Source: JBBEAM01 sp040882845
GTDB taxonomy: Bacteria > Pseudomonadota > Alphaproteobacteria > Kiloniellales > DSM-21159
Assembly: GCA_040882845.1 (NCBI GenBank)
Contig: JBBEAM010000016.1
Coordinates: 62,001 to 126,000 of the forward strand
Reading direction: 5' to 3'
Length of the DNA: 64,000 bases
Shown: in pieces, positions 34,474 to 44,070 of the stretch
Position numbering within the stretch: the first letter of the stretch is position 1
Layout of the letters: each line of letters begins with the position of its first letter
Notes under the pieces: generated by a model
The model's database searches: none
The model's input: only the letters and a program-made list of their open reading frames with translations
What the model was told of the DNA's origin: nothing
Program-made: the position numbers and the translations under genes

Positions 34474-35940
34474 CTAGCTTGCGAGCTGAATGCCCTCCGG
34501 GAAGTCCTCCATCGAGGTCGTTATCAGGTTCTGCAACGCCCGCTTCACCAGGTCCTCGTGATAGCCCAGCTCGCGATCCTCGAACTTGCAGGCGGCGACC
34601 ACCTGATCGGTGATGAACTTCGGATGGTAGGCTGCCAGCGGCACGTGGCCGCGGCTGAGATAAGCGATCACGAAGTCCTGTGTCGCCTTTTCCAGGGGTA
34701 CCGAGGCAGCCTTGGCAACCGCGGCAAAGATCGTGCGGTAATCCTTTTCGTCTGGCCCATGGATCTCGACCTTGTAGGGAATACGCCGCAGGAAAGCGGG
34801 ATCCATCAGGGCCGAGGGCGAGAGGTTGGTGGAGAAGACCACCAGGGAATCGAAAGGCAGCTCGAAGGACTTGCCGGTGTGCAGCTTGAGATAGTCGATG
34901 CGGCGCTCCAGCGGAATGATCCAGCGGTTGAGCAACTGCTCGGCTGGCACCAACTGGCGGCCGAAGTCGTCGATCATCATGATTCCGTTGAGCGCCTTGA
35001 TATGCATCGGCGCCTCGTAGAACCCGCTCGAGGCTTCGTACTGTAGGTCGAGCATCTCCAGGGTCAGCTCACCGCCAACCGTCACCAGCGGCCGTTGCAC
35101 CGGCACCCAGCGGCGGTCGTAGCCTTCGCGCTGCAGGCTGCTGCGTCCGCCCTTGCCGTTGCCATCGGCCCCCTCCAGCACATGATGCAGCGTCGGGTCG
35201 AAGACCTTGATGATCTCGCCGTCGACCTCGAAGCAGTGGGGCACGAAGATGGTGTTGCGGAAGGCGTCGCCAATCCGCTCGGCCAGCGAGGACTTGCCGT
35301 TGCCCGGCGCGCCGTAGAGCAGCATGGAGCGCCCGGAATTGATCGCCGGACCCAGTTCGTTCAGCAGCCGCGGCGGTACGATCAGGTCGGAGAAACTTTC
35401 CTCGATGCGCTGCTTGTTGACCGGCTCGTTGTTGATCTTCTGGCGACGGATGCGGTCGCAGTAGTCGATCAGGGAAACCGGCACCGGTCCGACATACTTG
35501 CTGAGCTCGAGCGCGTCGTTGGCGAAGGCGCGGCCCTGGACGGTCAGGCCGTAGCGGTACTGGCTGCCGAAGGCCGCTTCCGTGGTTCCCAGGATCTCCA
35601 GCAGCTTGTTCTCGGCGGCCAGGGTCAGAGCCTCAGCGGCGACGGCGTTTGAGACATGCAGCGCCCGTCCGATCTGCTCCGTCGTCTCCAGCTTGCGCAT
35701 CAGGATGGTCTTGAGCAGCAGCGCCTGCAGCGTCCCCTCGCCGAGGTCGAGATCCTCGATCCGCCCGGGCTCCGGCGGCACGGCATACAGGAAGCTGTCA
35801 AGCTGCTCCTGGGTAAGCGCGCCGATGTCGACCAGATTCTGACCGAGACGCCCGCCCAGCTCGACCTGGCGCTGCCGCGCCTGTTCGACGTCGCCTTCGT
35901 TAACCAGGCCCTGCGCAATCAGAAGTTCACCAATTCGCAT
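34474..35940 (-). CDS. AAA+ ATPase with N-terminal MshEN-like domain
   Basis: 488 residues from the ATG at 35940 (GGGGGA five bases upstream). Residues 1-50 (MRIGELLIAQGLVNEGDVEQ...) look like the MshEN/T2SSE N-terminal domain, which in type II secretion ATPases can bind c-di-GMP. A winged-helix-like segment follows (70-145). The AAA+ module has Walker A GAPGNGKS (210-217), Walker B MMIDDFGR (321-328) and a FSTNLSPSALMDPAFLRRI sensor/Arg-finger region. It is not a secretion ATPase. Function unknown; possibly a signal-controlled remodelling ATPase. Its own terminator makes it monocistronic. Confidence 0.78.
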   Translation of the reverse strand: MRIGELLIAQGLVNEGDVEQARQRQVELGGRLGQNLVDIGALTQEQLDSFLYAVPPEPGRIEDLDLGEGTLQALLLKTILMRKLETTEQIGRALHVSNAVAAEALTLAAENKLLEILGTTEAAFGSQYRYGLTVQGRAFANDALELSKYVGPVPVSLIDYCDRIRRQKINNEPVNKQRIEESFSDLIVPPRLLNELGPAINSGRSMLLYGAPGNGKSSLAERIGDAFRNTIFVPHCFEVDGEIIKVFDPTLHHVLEGADGNGKGGRSSLQREGYDRRWVPVQRPLVTVGGELTLEMLDLQYEASSGFYEAPMHIKALNGIMMIDDFGRQLVPAEQLLNRWIIPLERRIDYLKLHTGKSFELPFDSLVVFSTNLSPSALMDPAFLRRIPYKVEIHGPDEKDYRTIFAAVAKAASVPLEKATQDFVIAYLSRGHVPLAAYHPKFITDQVVAACKFEDRELGYHEDLVKRALQNLITTSMEDFPEGIQLAS

Positions 35941-36227
35941 CGTTTCCCCCAACGGAACTCAATACACGGTTGCTCATGCACCAAGGGACAGCTTCGGGTC
36001 GAAAAGACCTCTGCGGCGCGAGTCCGCGGTTGTCCCGACTTTCAAATATATTCCAGCGACCTTGTATCTAATCGAGGGCCGCAGGCCAGCAAAGCACAAC
36101 CGAATCCGCTCCGGATCGGATTTTAGTCCATATCGGATCGATTCCTGAAAACCGCCTGGACTTGCGCCGAACGGCAGGCAAGGCTGTATGCTGCCCGCAG
36201 GAGCTCTCCTCGCAACGCCGGGGCAGG

Positions 36228-37304
36228 ATGAAAACGTACCGCATTGCAGCCATTCCGGGCGACGGCATCGGAACCGAGGTCGTCTCCGCCGGGATCGAGG
36301 TTCTCGAGGCGCTGGCCGCTCGCCATGGCGGCTTCGAGTGTGAGATCGAGCGCTTCGACTGGGGCGGCGACTACTATCTGAAGCACGGCCGCATGATGCC
36401 CGAAGACGGCCTCTTGCGGATCCGCGATCGAGACGCGATTCTGTTCGGTTCGGCCGGACATCCGGAGATCCCGGATCACATCACCTTGTGGGGGCTGCGG
36501 CTGGCGATCTGCCAGCCCTTCGATCAGTACGCCAATCTGCGTCCGATGCGCGTGCTGCCGGGCATCGTCTCGCCGCTGCGCAGGGTCTCCGGGAAGGAGC
36601 TCGACTGGATGATCGTCAGGGAGAACTCCGAAGGCGAGTATGCCGGCGTCGGCGGGCGCGTCCACCAGGGTACGCCGCTGGAGGCAGCCACCGATGTCGC
36701 CCTGTTCACCCGGGCCGGCGTCGAGCGGATCATGCGCTTCGCCTTTACGCTTGCCAGGTCGCGTCCGCGAAAGCTGCTGACCGTGGTAACCAAGTCGAAC
36801 GCCCAGCGCCACGCCATGGTGATGTGGGACGAGATCGCCGCGGAGATCGCCGCCGAATTCCCCGATGTCGCCTGGGACAAGATGCTGGTCGACGCCATGA
36901 CCCAGCGGATGGTCTCCCGGCCCGAATCGATCGACACCGTGGTGGCGACCAACCTGCACGCCGACATCCTCTCCGATCTCGCCGCGGCCCTGGCCGGCTC
37001 GCTGGGCATCGCGCCGACGGCGAACCTCAATCCGGAGCGGAGCTTCCCTTCGATGTTCGAGCCGATCCATGGCTCGGCCTTCGACATCATGGGCAAGGGC
37101 ATAGCCAACCCGATCGGCACCTTCTGGTCGTCGGTGCTGCTGCTCGAGCATCTCGGGGAGGACAAGGCGGCGGCCCGCCTGATGCAGGCGATCGAGACGG
37201 TAACCGCGGATCCGCGCTTCCACACCCCCGATCTCGGCGGCGCGGCAACGACGGAGCAGGTGACGGCTGCGGTGATCGAGGTCCTGCGGGGCGCCAACGC
37301 CTAG
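36228..37304 (+). CDS. ttuC: Tartrate dehydrogenase/D-malate dehydrogenase family (TtuC-like)
   Basis: 358 residues from the ATG at 36228. Isopropylmalate-dehydrogenase fold: IAAIPGDGIGTEVV at the N-terminus, NLRPMRVLPG and the Arg-rich substrate region, VRENSEGEYAGVGGR, VTKSNAQRHAMVMW, the metal aspartates in VDAMT and NLHADILSDLAAALAGSLGIAPTANL, and FEPIHGSAFDIMGKGIANPIGTFWS. The ENSEGEYAG.GGR and WD-containing segments are typical of TtuC/DmlA rather than LeuB. Oxidises tartrate and/or D-malate with NAD+. Convergent with a TetR gene by four bases. Confidence 0.9.
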   Translation: MKTYRIAAIPGDGIGTEVVSAGIEVLEALAARHGGFECEIERFDWGGDYYLKHGRMMPEDGLLRIRDRDAILFGSAGHPEIPDHITLWGLRLAICQPFDQYANLRPMRVLPGIVSPLRRVSGKELDWMIVRENSEGEYAGVGGRVHQGTPLEAATDVALFTRAGVERIMRFAFTLARSRPRKLLTVVTKSNAQRHAMVMWDEIAAEIAAEFPDVAWDKMLVDAMTQRMVSRPESIDTVVATNLHADILSDLAAALAGSLGIAPTANLNPERSFPSMFEPIHGSAFDIMGKGIANPIGTFWSSVLLLEHLGEDKAAARLMQAIETVTADPRFHTPDLGGAATTEQVTAAVIEVLRGANA

Positions 37305-37906
37305 TCCGCGCCGGTATTCTCCTCGGGCGGCAGGTTCGTGGTCGCGTAGGTGTAGAACATGTTCCGGCAAAGCTCCGGAATGATCTCTGGCGGCATATAG
37401 CGGTTGAGGCGCGGCCCCTGCATCAGCATGGCGGCGCCATGCGCGATCGACCAGGCGCCGAACATCACCTGCACCGCGCGCTTCTCGCCGTCCGGCAGGC
37501 CTGCGAAAAAGGGCGCGACGATCTCCTGCAGCGCGCCGAAGGCGCGGTCGGCGTTTTCCTTGTAGTCCTTGTTCTCGAGGTTGACTTCGTGGCTCTGGAA
37601 CATCACCGAGAAGCGCCGGGAGTACTGGACGGAGAAATTGACATAGGAGACGCCGAGTTCCGCCATGCGCACATGCGCCGGCTGGTCGGCCACCTTGCCC
37701 AGGTCCGCCCGCTGCATCTCGCCCATCAGGCGGTAGCCCTCCGCAGCATAGGCCGTCAGCAGGCCGCGGCGGTCCTGAAAATAATAGCCGGGCAGGCCAT
37801 GGGAAACCCCGGCATGACGGGCCACCTCGCGCAGCGAGACCTCCCCGGGATGCCGGTGCTCAAGCAGGTCGTCGAGCGCATGCAGTAAGACGGCGCGGGT
37901 ATCCAT
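37301..37906 (-). CDS. TetR family regulator
   Basis: 201 residues from the ATG at 37906 (MDTRAVLLHALDDLL). The TetR helix-turn-helix reads VSLREVARHAGVSHGLPGYYFQDRRGLLTAYAAEGY (27-62), with a helical ligand domain behind. The start is uncertain: the frame is open for 54 more residues, but these are Pro/Gly/Arg-rich and unlike the family, and no Shine-Dalgarno is clear at either site. Divergent from the acyl-CoA dehydrogenase-fold gene over 297 bp, which is its likeliest target. Confidence 0.82.
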   Translation of the reverse strand: MDTRAVLLHALDDLLEHRHPGEVSLREVARHAGVSHGLPGYYFQDRRGLLTAYAAEGYRLMGEMQRADLGKVADQPAHVRMAELGVSYVNFSVQYSRRFSVMFQSHEVNLENKDYKENADRAFGALQEIVAPFFAGLPDGEKRAVQVMFGAWSIAHGAAMLMQGPRLNRYMPPEIIPELCRNMFYTYATTNLPPEENTGAD

Positions 37907-38203
37907 GCGGGGGCGGAAACCGTAGTCTGATCCGATGGCTTTCAGGGTCTGGTCCTTTCGACTGCTTCGCGTGTGCGGCTCAACCCCCCAACCGCTCTCT
38001 CCTCCCCCTTTGCGCGGTCCCAACCCGCGTATAGGTTCGTTGAGCTTTGCCGCCTTCCGGCGCGTCACTGGCCCTGCTAACCCGGCGGCGAAGCTCCGCC
38101 GTTGGGCAGCGGCGACCCAAGATTTCGCTGTCGGCTGCGCAAAGCTCTGAAGTTATAGCATCTACTAACCGTCCGACTGGTCACTGTCTATTGGGTAAAT
38201 TGG

Positions 38204-39394
38204 ATGTTTTCTCTGTCGCAAGATCAACTCGAGATACAAAGAACCGCCGCCGAACTGGCGGCCGCGGAGATCGCCCCGCGCGCGGCCGAGGTGGACCGTA
38301 GCGAGGCCTATCCCTGGGACAACGTCGAGAAGCTGACCGCCGCCGGTTTCATGGGCATGACGATTCCCAAGGCTTTCGGCGGGCGCGGCCTGAGCTATCT
38401 CGACGCCGTGCTGGCGATCGAACAGTTCGCCGGGGTCTGCGGCGTGACCGGCCGGATCGTGGTCGAGGCCAACATGGGGGCGATCGGCGCGGTCATGGCC
38501 TATGGCAGCGATCGGCAGAAGAAACTCGCCGCCGATCTAGTACTTTCCGGCGACAAGCCGGCGATCTGCATCACCGAGCCGCAGGCCGGCTCGGCCGCCA
38601 GCGAGATGACCACGCGGGCCGACAAACGCGGCGACCGCTACGTGATCAACGGCCGCAAGCACTGGATCACCGGGGCGGGGGTTTCCAAACTGCATTTCAT
38701 CTTCGCCCGGGTCTTCGAGAACGGCGAGGAACTGGGCATCGGCGGCTTCCTGGCAGTGCGCGGCGAGGCGCCGGGCCTGACAATCGGCGTCCGCGAACCG
38801 GCCATGGGCCTGCGCGGCATTCCCGAGGCCGAGGTAATCTTCGAGGACCTGGAGCTGCCGGAGACCATGGCAGTGGTCCCGCCCGGGGGTTTCGCCAGGG
38901 GCTTCGCGCGGCTGATGACGGCCTACAACGGACAGCGGGTCGGCGCCGCCGCGGTGGCGCTGGGCATCGCCAAGGGCGCCTACGACCTGGCCACCGCCTA
39001 TGTGAAGGAACGCGAGCAGTTCGGCCGCCCCCTCGCCGAGTTCCAGGGCCTGCAGTGGATGCTTGCGGACATGTCGGTCGGCCTCGCCGCCGCTCAGGCC
39101 CTGGTCTACAAAGCCGCCGCTTCGAGCGGAGAGGCCGAGGGCGCGGGCTTCCCCGACATGGTCCAGGCGGCCCAGGCCAAGATTCTCGCCTCTGAGACGG
39201 CGATCAAGGTGACCAACGACGCCCTGCAGCTGCACGGCGCGGCCGGCTACTCCCGCAACCTGCCGCTGGAGCGCATGGTTCGCGACGCCCGGATGTTCAC
39301 CATCGGCGGCGGCACCGCGCAGATCCTGCGCACCCTGGTCGCCGGCAAGACCCTCGGCATCAAGACCCCGCAGACGCGGGGTGGGTATCTTTAG
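38204..39394 (+). CDS. Acyl-CoA dehydrogenase-fold protein without the usual catalytic Glu; desulfinase-like candidate
   Basis: 396 residues with N-terminal helical, beta-barrel and C-terminal helical ACAD domains: CITEPQAGSAASEM and WITGAGVSKLHFIF form the FAD/substrate site; REQFGRPLAEFQGLQWMLADM and ALQLHGAAGYSRNLPLERMVRDARMFTIGGGTAQILR close it. The SCAD/MCAD-type glutamate (YEGT) is replaced by Gly (IGGGT), and the isovaleryl-CoA-type position preceding R245 is Gln244. An Arg at position 84 (VTGR) and the length agree with 3-sulfinopropanoyl-CoA desulfinases as I remember them. FAD binding seems intact. A normal dehydrogenase with a base elsewhere is still possible. Confidence 0.78.
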   Translation: MFSLSQDQLEIQRTAAELAAAEIAPRAAEVDRSEAYPWDNVEKLTAAGFMGMTIPKAFGGRGLSYLDAVLAIEQFAGVCGVTGRIVVEANMGAIGAVMAYGSDRQKKLAADLVLSGDKPAICITEPQAGSAASEMTTRADKRGDRYVINGRKHWITGAGVSKLHFIFARVFENGEELGIGGFLAVRGEAPGLTIGVREPAMGLRGIPEAEVIFEDLELPETMAVVPPGGFARGFARLMTAYNGQRVGAAAVALGIAKGAYDLATAYVKEREQFGRPLAEFQGLQWMLADMSVGLAAAQALVYKAAASSGEAEGAGFPDMVQAAQAKILASETAIKVTNDALQLHGAAGYSRNLPLERMVRDARMFTIGGGTAQILRTLVAGKTLGIKTPQTRGGYL

Positions 39395-39400
39395 GAAGCC

Positions 39401-40882
39401 TTAGGAGTCGGCCTGCCCGGCCCGCTCAGGCGGTTCCAGCGTCGTGCCCAGCGCGCTGTAGAGGTTGATCGCCTGCAACGCGACGTCGCGCTGGGCCAGC
39501 GCCAGGGCCTGCAGCTGGACATTGTAGCTGCGCTGGCTGTCGAGCACGTCGATGAAGGTCGCGAAGCCGCCCTGGTAGAGCGCCTGGGACTGCTCGAAGG
39601 CCTGGCGGTTGCTCTCCACCGCCTCGGCCAGAGCGGTCATGCGGTCGCGCGAGCCGGCGTAGTCGAGCAGGGCGGACTCGACGCCGTTCAGCGCATCGAG
39701 CAAGGTCTGGCGGTAGCTCAGCCCGGCCTGGATCACCCGCTCCTCGGCCTGGGTGATCTCCGCCTGGCGGGTCCCGCCGTCGTAAATGGGCAGGTTCACC
39801 AGGGCCGAGAGCGCGGCGACGATGGAGGTCACCAGCGGCCCCTCGGCGCCGATGTTGCTGATCCCCAGGGTGATCGAGCCCGGCAGGGTCAGGCGCGGAT
39901 AGAGGTCCGCCGTCTCCACCCCGACATCGGCGGTGGCGGCGACGATGGCGAGCTCGGCGGCCTGGATGTCCGGGCGGCGGCGCAGCAGGTTGCGCGGCAC
40001 CCCCAGCGGCGCGCCGCGTTCCACCAGCGGCAGCGGCCGCGGCTCGGCCAGCAGCGGATCGAGGGCGCCGGGGTTCTCGTCGAGCAGGACCGCCAGGGCG
40101 TTGCCGAAGCGGCCGATCTGCGCGCGCAGCGGCCCAATCTCGGCGGCGAAGGCGGAGACCGCGGCCTGCGCGCGGGAGCGGTCGAGCCCCGGCGCCAGAC
40201 CGGTGTCCACCCGGCGGTCGACCAGATCGAAGGTCTGGCGCAGCAGGTCGAGCGAGGTTTCCGCCAGCGCCAGGCGGCGCTGGGCGGCGCGCAGCTCGAT
40301 GTAGGTCCGGGCGATCTCGGCGGCGGTCAGGCGCAGCGCCTCGCGTTCCAGAGCCTCCTGCTGCCGGGCCCGGGCCCAGGCAGCCTGGCGGCTGCGGAAG
40401 TTGCCGCCGAAGAGATCGATCTCCCAGACCCCGCCGAGGCCGGCGGAGGCCGTGCCCTCGGTTTCCGTCGTCGTGCCGCCGCCCGAGCCGCTGCCGCTGC
40501 TCGAGCCGCTGGTGCTGCCGGAGCGGCGGGTGGTTTCGACTCCGGCCTCGCTGCTGAGATCGAACTGCGGGCCGCTCGCCCCGGTGACGGCGCGTACCGA
40601 CGCCCGCGCCTCGCGCACCCGGCTGGCGGCGATTCTGAGATCGAGATTGGCGGCGATGCCGCGCTCGACCAGGGTATTGAGAATGGGGTCGCGAAAAGTC
40701 TCCCACCAGCGCTCCGGCAGCGCGCCCTGGGTGCTGGCCTGGAACAGGGCCGGCACCGGGGCGCTGTAGGCCGCCGGCAGACTGGGCTCCGGCGCCGTAT
40801 ACTCGGGGCCGACCGCGGTGCAGGCCGCCAGCGGCAGGACCGCCGCCAGAGCCAGGCGGCGCGGGAAGCGGCGCCAGCTCAT
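39401..40882 (-). CDS. RND efflux outer-membrane factor, NodT family lipoprotein
   Basis: 493 residues. Lipobox LAAC with C21 after a short signal peptide marks an outer-membrane-anchored TolC-like protein. Two OEP repeats are visible, beginning WWETFRDPILNTLVERGIAANLDLRIAASRVREARASVRAV (described) and LLRRRPDIQAAELAIVAATADVG, the latter a NodT/OprM hallmark. A Ser/Gly-rich loop (residues about 120-140) is a low-complexity insert. Forms the exit duct of the efflux pump; its ATG overlaps the RND stop by four bases. Confidence 0.94.
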   Translation of the reverse strand: MSWRRFPRRLALAAVLPLAACTAVGPEYTAPEPSLPAAYSAPVPALFQASTQGALPERWWETFRDPILNTLVERGIAANLDLRIAASRVREARASVRAVTGASGPQFDLSSEAGVETTRRSGSTSGSSSGSGSGGGTTTETEGTASAGLGGVWEIDLFGGNFRSRQAAWARARQQEALEREALRLTAAEIARTYIELRAAQRRLALAETSLDLLRQTFDLVDRRVDTGLAPGLDRSRAQAAVSAFAAEIGPLRAQIGRFGNALAVLLDENPGALDPLLAEPRPLPLVERGAPLGVPRNLLRRRPDIQAAELAIVAATADVGVETADLYPRLTLPGSITLGISNIGAEGPLVTSIVAALSALVNLPIYDGGTRQAEITQAEERVIQAGLSYRQTLLDALNGVESALLDYAGSRDRMTALAEAVESNRQAFEQSQALYQGGFATFIDVLDSQRSYNVQLQALALAQRDVALQAINLYSALGTTLEPPERAGQADS

Positions 40883-43800
40883 TCGGCGCCCGCCGCCGCC
40901 CGGCCGCTATCCCGGTGATGCGCGTAGTGCGCCGCCTCCAGCTCCTCGGACAGCCGCTCGCCGGAATGGGCGCGGCTCTTGCCGAGCGGCGCCAGCAGCG
41001 CATAGACCACCGGCGTGATGTAGAGCGTGCCGAGAATGGCGATCCCGAGGCCGCCGAAGATCACCCAACCGATGGAGTTGCGCGCCTCGGCGCCCGGGCC
41101 GGCGCTGAGAATCAGAGGGATGCCGGTCAGGGTCGTGGTCATCATTGTCATGGTGACCGGCCGCAGGCGGACGTGCGCCGCCTCCCGCGCCGCCTCGGCG
41201 ACGGAATGGCCCTGGTCGCGCAGCTGGTTGGCGAACTCGACGATCAGGATCCCGTTCTTGGCCATCAGCCCGACCAGCATTACCAGACCGATCTGGCTGT
41301 AGATGTTCAGCGAGGTGCCGGTCGCCCAGAGCGAAAAGACCGCGGCGGCCAGGCCGAAGGGCACGGTGACCATGATCACCACCGCGCTGGACCAGCTTTC
41401 GAACTGCGCCGCAAGTACCAGCAGCACCACGATCAGCGCGATGGCGAAGGTCAGGGCGATATCGCCGGCGGTTTCCTCCAGCGCCTCGGCCTGGCCGAGC
41501 ATGACCACGCTGTAGCCGCTCGGCAGGATCTCGGCGGCAAGCGCCTCGAGGTCGGCGACCGCGGCGTTGAGGGCATAGCCCTCGGCGAGCGCGCCTTCGA
41601 TCTCGATGGCCCGGCTCTGGCCCTCCCGCTCCAGCTCGGTCGCCGCACCCCGCTCGGTGATGGAGATCATCGACGACAGCGGCACCACCCGGCCCTGCGC
41701 CGTGCTGACATAGAGGTTGTTGAGATCGTCGGTATCGTTGACCGCGCCGAAACGGGATTCGAGACGAACCGGCACGGCCTCGTCGTCGACGTTGATCTCG
41801 GCCACTTCCGAGCCGTCGACCATGGCTTGAAGGGTCGCCGCGATGCCGTCGATATCGACGCCGAGGTCGGTCGCCCGCTCGCGGTCGATCTCGACGGAGA
41901 GTTCCGGCTGGGTCGCCGAGTAGGACATCACCGGGTCGAGGATCTCCGGCAGGCGCTCCTCCATGGCGGCGATCAACATCAGCGAGGTCTCGGCGATCCC
42001 GTCGTAGTTGGAGCCGGTGACCGCGAACTCGAAATCCTGTCCGCTGGTGCGGATCGACAGGCTGTTGGGGGTGGCGATGTTGGCCCGCGCCCCCGGAATG
42101 TCGAGCAGCTTCGGCCGCAGCTCCTCGGCGATCTCCGCCTGGGAGCGTGCGCGCTCCGACCAGTCGGCGAGCGGCGCCAGGACGAAGCCGCGATGCAGGT
42201 CGTAGCGGCCGACGATGGAGTAGATGCTGGTAACCTCGCCGCTCTCGAGGTAGGGCTGCAGCAGCGCCTCGACCTGCTTCACCTGGCGGTCGGAGTACTC
42301 CAGGTTGACGCCGTCGGGCCCCTGGAGCCAGACCGCGATGATGCCGCGGTCCTCCTCGGGGACCAGCTCCTGGTCGAGCGTCTGATAAAGCAGGGAGACC
42401 GCGCCGGCGATCGCCAGGCTCCCCACCGCGGTCAGCAGGGGCGCGCGCAGCAACACGCCGAGCGTGACGTCATAGAATCGGGTGCAGCGATGGCCCAGGG
42501 CGACCAGCCGCCGGCGCAGCGCACCGCCGCTCTGGCGGCCCCCGTCGCCGGGCTTGAGCAGCCGCGAGGCCAGCATCGGCGTCATGGTCAGGGCGACGAA
42601 GGAGGACAGCCCGACGGCGATCGCCAGGACGAAGCCGAACTCGGTGAACAGCGCGCCGGAGCGCCCGGGCAGGAAGGCGATCGGCACGAAGACCGAAATC
42701 AGCGTGATCGTAGTCGCGATCACGGCAAAGAACACCTGCCGGGTGCCCAGCACCGCCGCCGCCAGGCCGCCCAGCCCGCGCCGCCGCGTCCGCTCGATGT
42801 TCTCCAGCACGACGATGGCGTCGTCGACCACCAGGCCGGTTGCCAGCACCAGTGCCAGCAGCGTCAGGATGTTGATCGAAAAGCCGAGCAGCCAGATCGC
42901 CGCGACCGTTCCGATCAAGGCGATCGGAATGGTGATCGCCGGGATCACGGTGATCCGCAGCGAGCCGATGAAGAGTAGGATGACCCCGATCACGATGCCG
43001 GTGCCGATCAGCAGCGTGATCAGCACCTCCTGCACCGCGCCGCGGATGAACACCGCGTCGTTGGATGTCACCACGATGTCGATGTCCTGGATCTGCCGGT
43101 TGAGCTGTTGGACCTCGCGCTCGATTCCTTCGGAAATCTCGATGGTGTTGGACTGCGCCTGGCGGATGATCCCCAGGCCGATCACTTCCCTGCCGTTAAG
43201 CCGGACCCGGGAGACCGCCTCCTCCGGACCGTAGAACACGCTGGCGACATCGCCGATCCGGGTGTTGCCGCGGATCGCGATGCGTTCGACCTTCGCCTCC
43301 TCGACCACCACGGCGTCGGCCCGAATCAGCAGGTTCTGATCGGCGGATTCCACGCTTCCCGCGGGGACGTCGAGATTGGCGCTCTCCAACGCCCGCGTCA
43401 GATCGGCGATCGATAGCTGATGGCTGGCGAGCTTGCGGGCATCGACGACGATGTTGAGCGTGCGCCGCCGGTTGCCGTTCATCCGCACGTCGGCGACCCC
43501 CGGCACGCTGAGCAGCTCGGTCACCACCCGGTCCTCGACCAGATTGGTCAGCGCTTCCCGGTCCAGATTGTCGCTGGTGACCGAGAGCCGCATGATCGGG
43601 TCGGCCTCGTCGTTGGCCTTGATCACGGTTAGATTCTCGACGTTCTCCGGCAGTCTGCGCTCGACCTCGGCGACCGCCTCGCGGACGTCGTTGGCGGCGA
43701 CGTTGATGTCGACGGAGGGGTTGAAATAGATCCGCATGCGGGCATTGCCTTCCTCGCTTGCGGAGCTGATCGCGGTAACCCCGGAGACCCGGGCCGCCGC

Positions 43801-44070
43801 ACCCTCCAGAACCCGGGTGACCTCGTTGTCCATGGTTTCCGGCGCGGCGCCGGGGAAATCGGCGCGCACGGTGACAATCGGCTGATCGACATTCGGCAGC
43901 TCGCGCACCTCGACTCCCATCACCGCGGCGATGCCGGCGATCACGATCAGCAGGTTCATGACGATGGCGAGGATCGGCCGGCGTACGGACAGCGAGGGCA
44001 GGTCGTCGTGGTGCGGCTCCGGCGGCGGCACGTCCTCGAAATCGTCTTCCGGCGTGCTGTTATCCGCCAT
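40879..44070 (-). CDS. RND efflux inner-membrane transporter, HAE1 family
   Basis: 1063 residues, two repeats of one plus five transmembrane helices with large periplasmic loops. The proton-relay aspartates are in LATGLVVDDAIVVLENIERTRR, and the HAE1-specific GLMAKNGILIVEFANQLRDQGHS is in the second half. A 30-residue acidic, Pro-rich N-terminal extension precedes the first helix (RRPILAIVMNLL). Drives efflux of drugs or other hydrophobics with the proton gradient. Overlaps both neighbours, ensuring coupled synthesis. Confidence 0.96.
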   Translation of the reverse strand: MADNSTPEDDFEDVPPPEPHHDDLPSLSVRRPILAIVMNLLIVIAGIAAVMGVEVRELPNVDQPIVTVRADFPGAAPETMDNEVTRVLEGAAARVSGVTAISSASEEGNARMRIYFNPSVDINVAANDVREAVAEVERRLPENVENLTVIKANDEADPIMRLSVTSDNLDREALTNLVEDRVVTELLSVPGVADVRMNGNRRRTLNIVVDARKLASHQLSIADLTRALESANLDVPAGSVESADQNLLIRADAVVVEEAKVERIAIRGNTRIGDVASVFYGPEEAVSRVRLNGREVIGLGIIRQAQSNTIEISEGIEREVQQLNRQIQDIDIVVTSNDAVFIRGAVQEVLITLLIGTGIVIGVILLFIGSLRITVIPAITIPIALIGTVAAIWLLGFSINILTLLALVLATGLVVDDAIVVLENIERTRRRGLGGLAAAVLGTRQVFFAVIATTITLISVFVPIAFLPGRSGALFTEFGFVLAIAVGLSSFVALTMTPMLASRLLKPGDGGRQSGGALRRRLVALGHRCTRFYDVTLGVLLRAPLLTAVGSLAIAGAVSLLYQTLDQELVPEEDRGIIAVWLQGPDGVNLEYSDRQVKQVEALLQPYLESGEVTSIYSIVGRYDLHRGFVLAPLADWSERARSQAEIAEELRPKLLDIPGARANIATPNSLSIRTSGQDFEFAVTGSNYDGIAETSLMLIAAMEERLPEILDPVMSYSATQPELSVEIDRERATDLGVDIDGIAATLQAMVDGSEVAEINVDDEAVPVRLESRFGAVNDTDDLNNLYVSTAQGRVVPLSSMISITERGAATELEREGQSRAIEIEGALAEGYALNAAVADLEALAAEILPSGYSVVMLGQAEALEETAGDIALTFAIALIVVLLVLAAQFESWSSAVVIMVTVPFGLAAAVFSLWATGTSLNIYSQIGLVMLVGLMAKNGILIVEFANQLRDQGHSVAEAAREAAHVRLRPVTMTMMTTTLTGIPLILSAGPGAEARNSIGWVIFGGLGIAILGTLYITPVVYALLAPLGKSRAHSGERLSEELEAAHYAHHRDSGRAAAGAE

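Noticed and set aside
38160..38203. TetR operator upstream of the ACAD-fold gene
   Set aside because: Only a loose ACC...GGT dyad is visible, without a convincing palindrome.
40915..42978. A 687-residue open frame opposite the RND transporter
   Set aside because: Antisense shadow; His/Gln/Asp-rich composition follows from the complementary codons.
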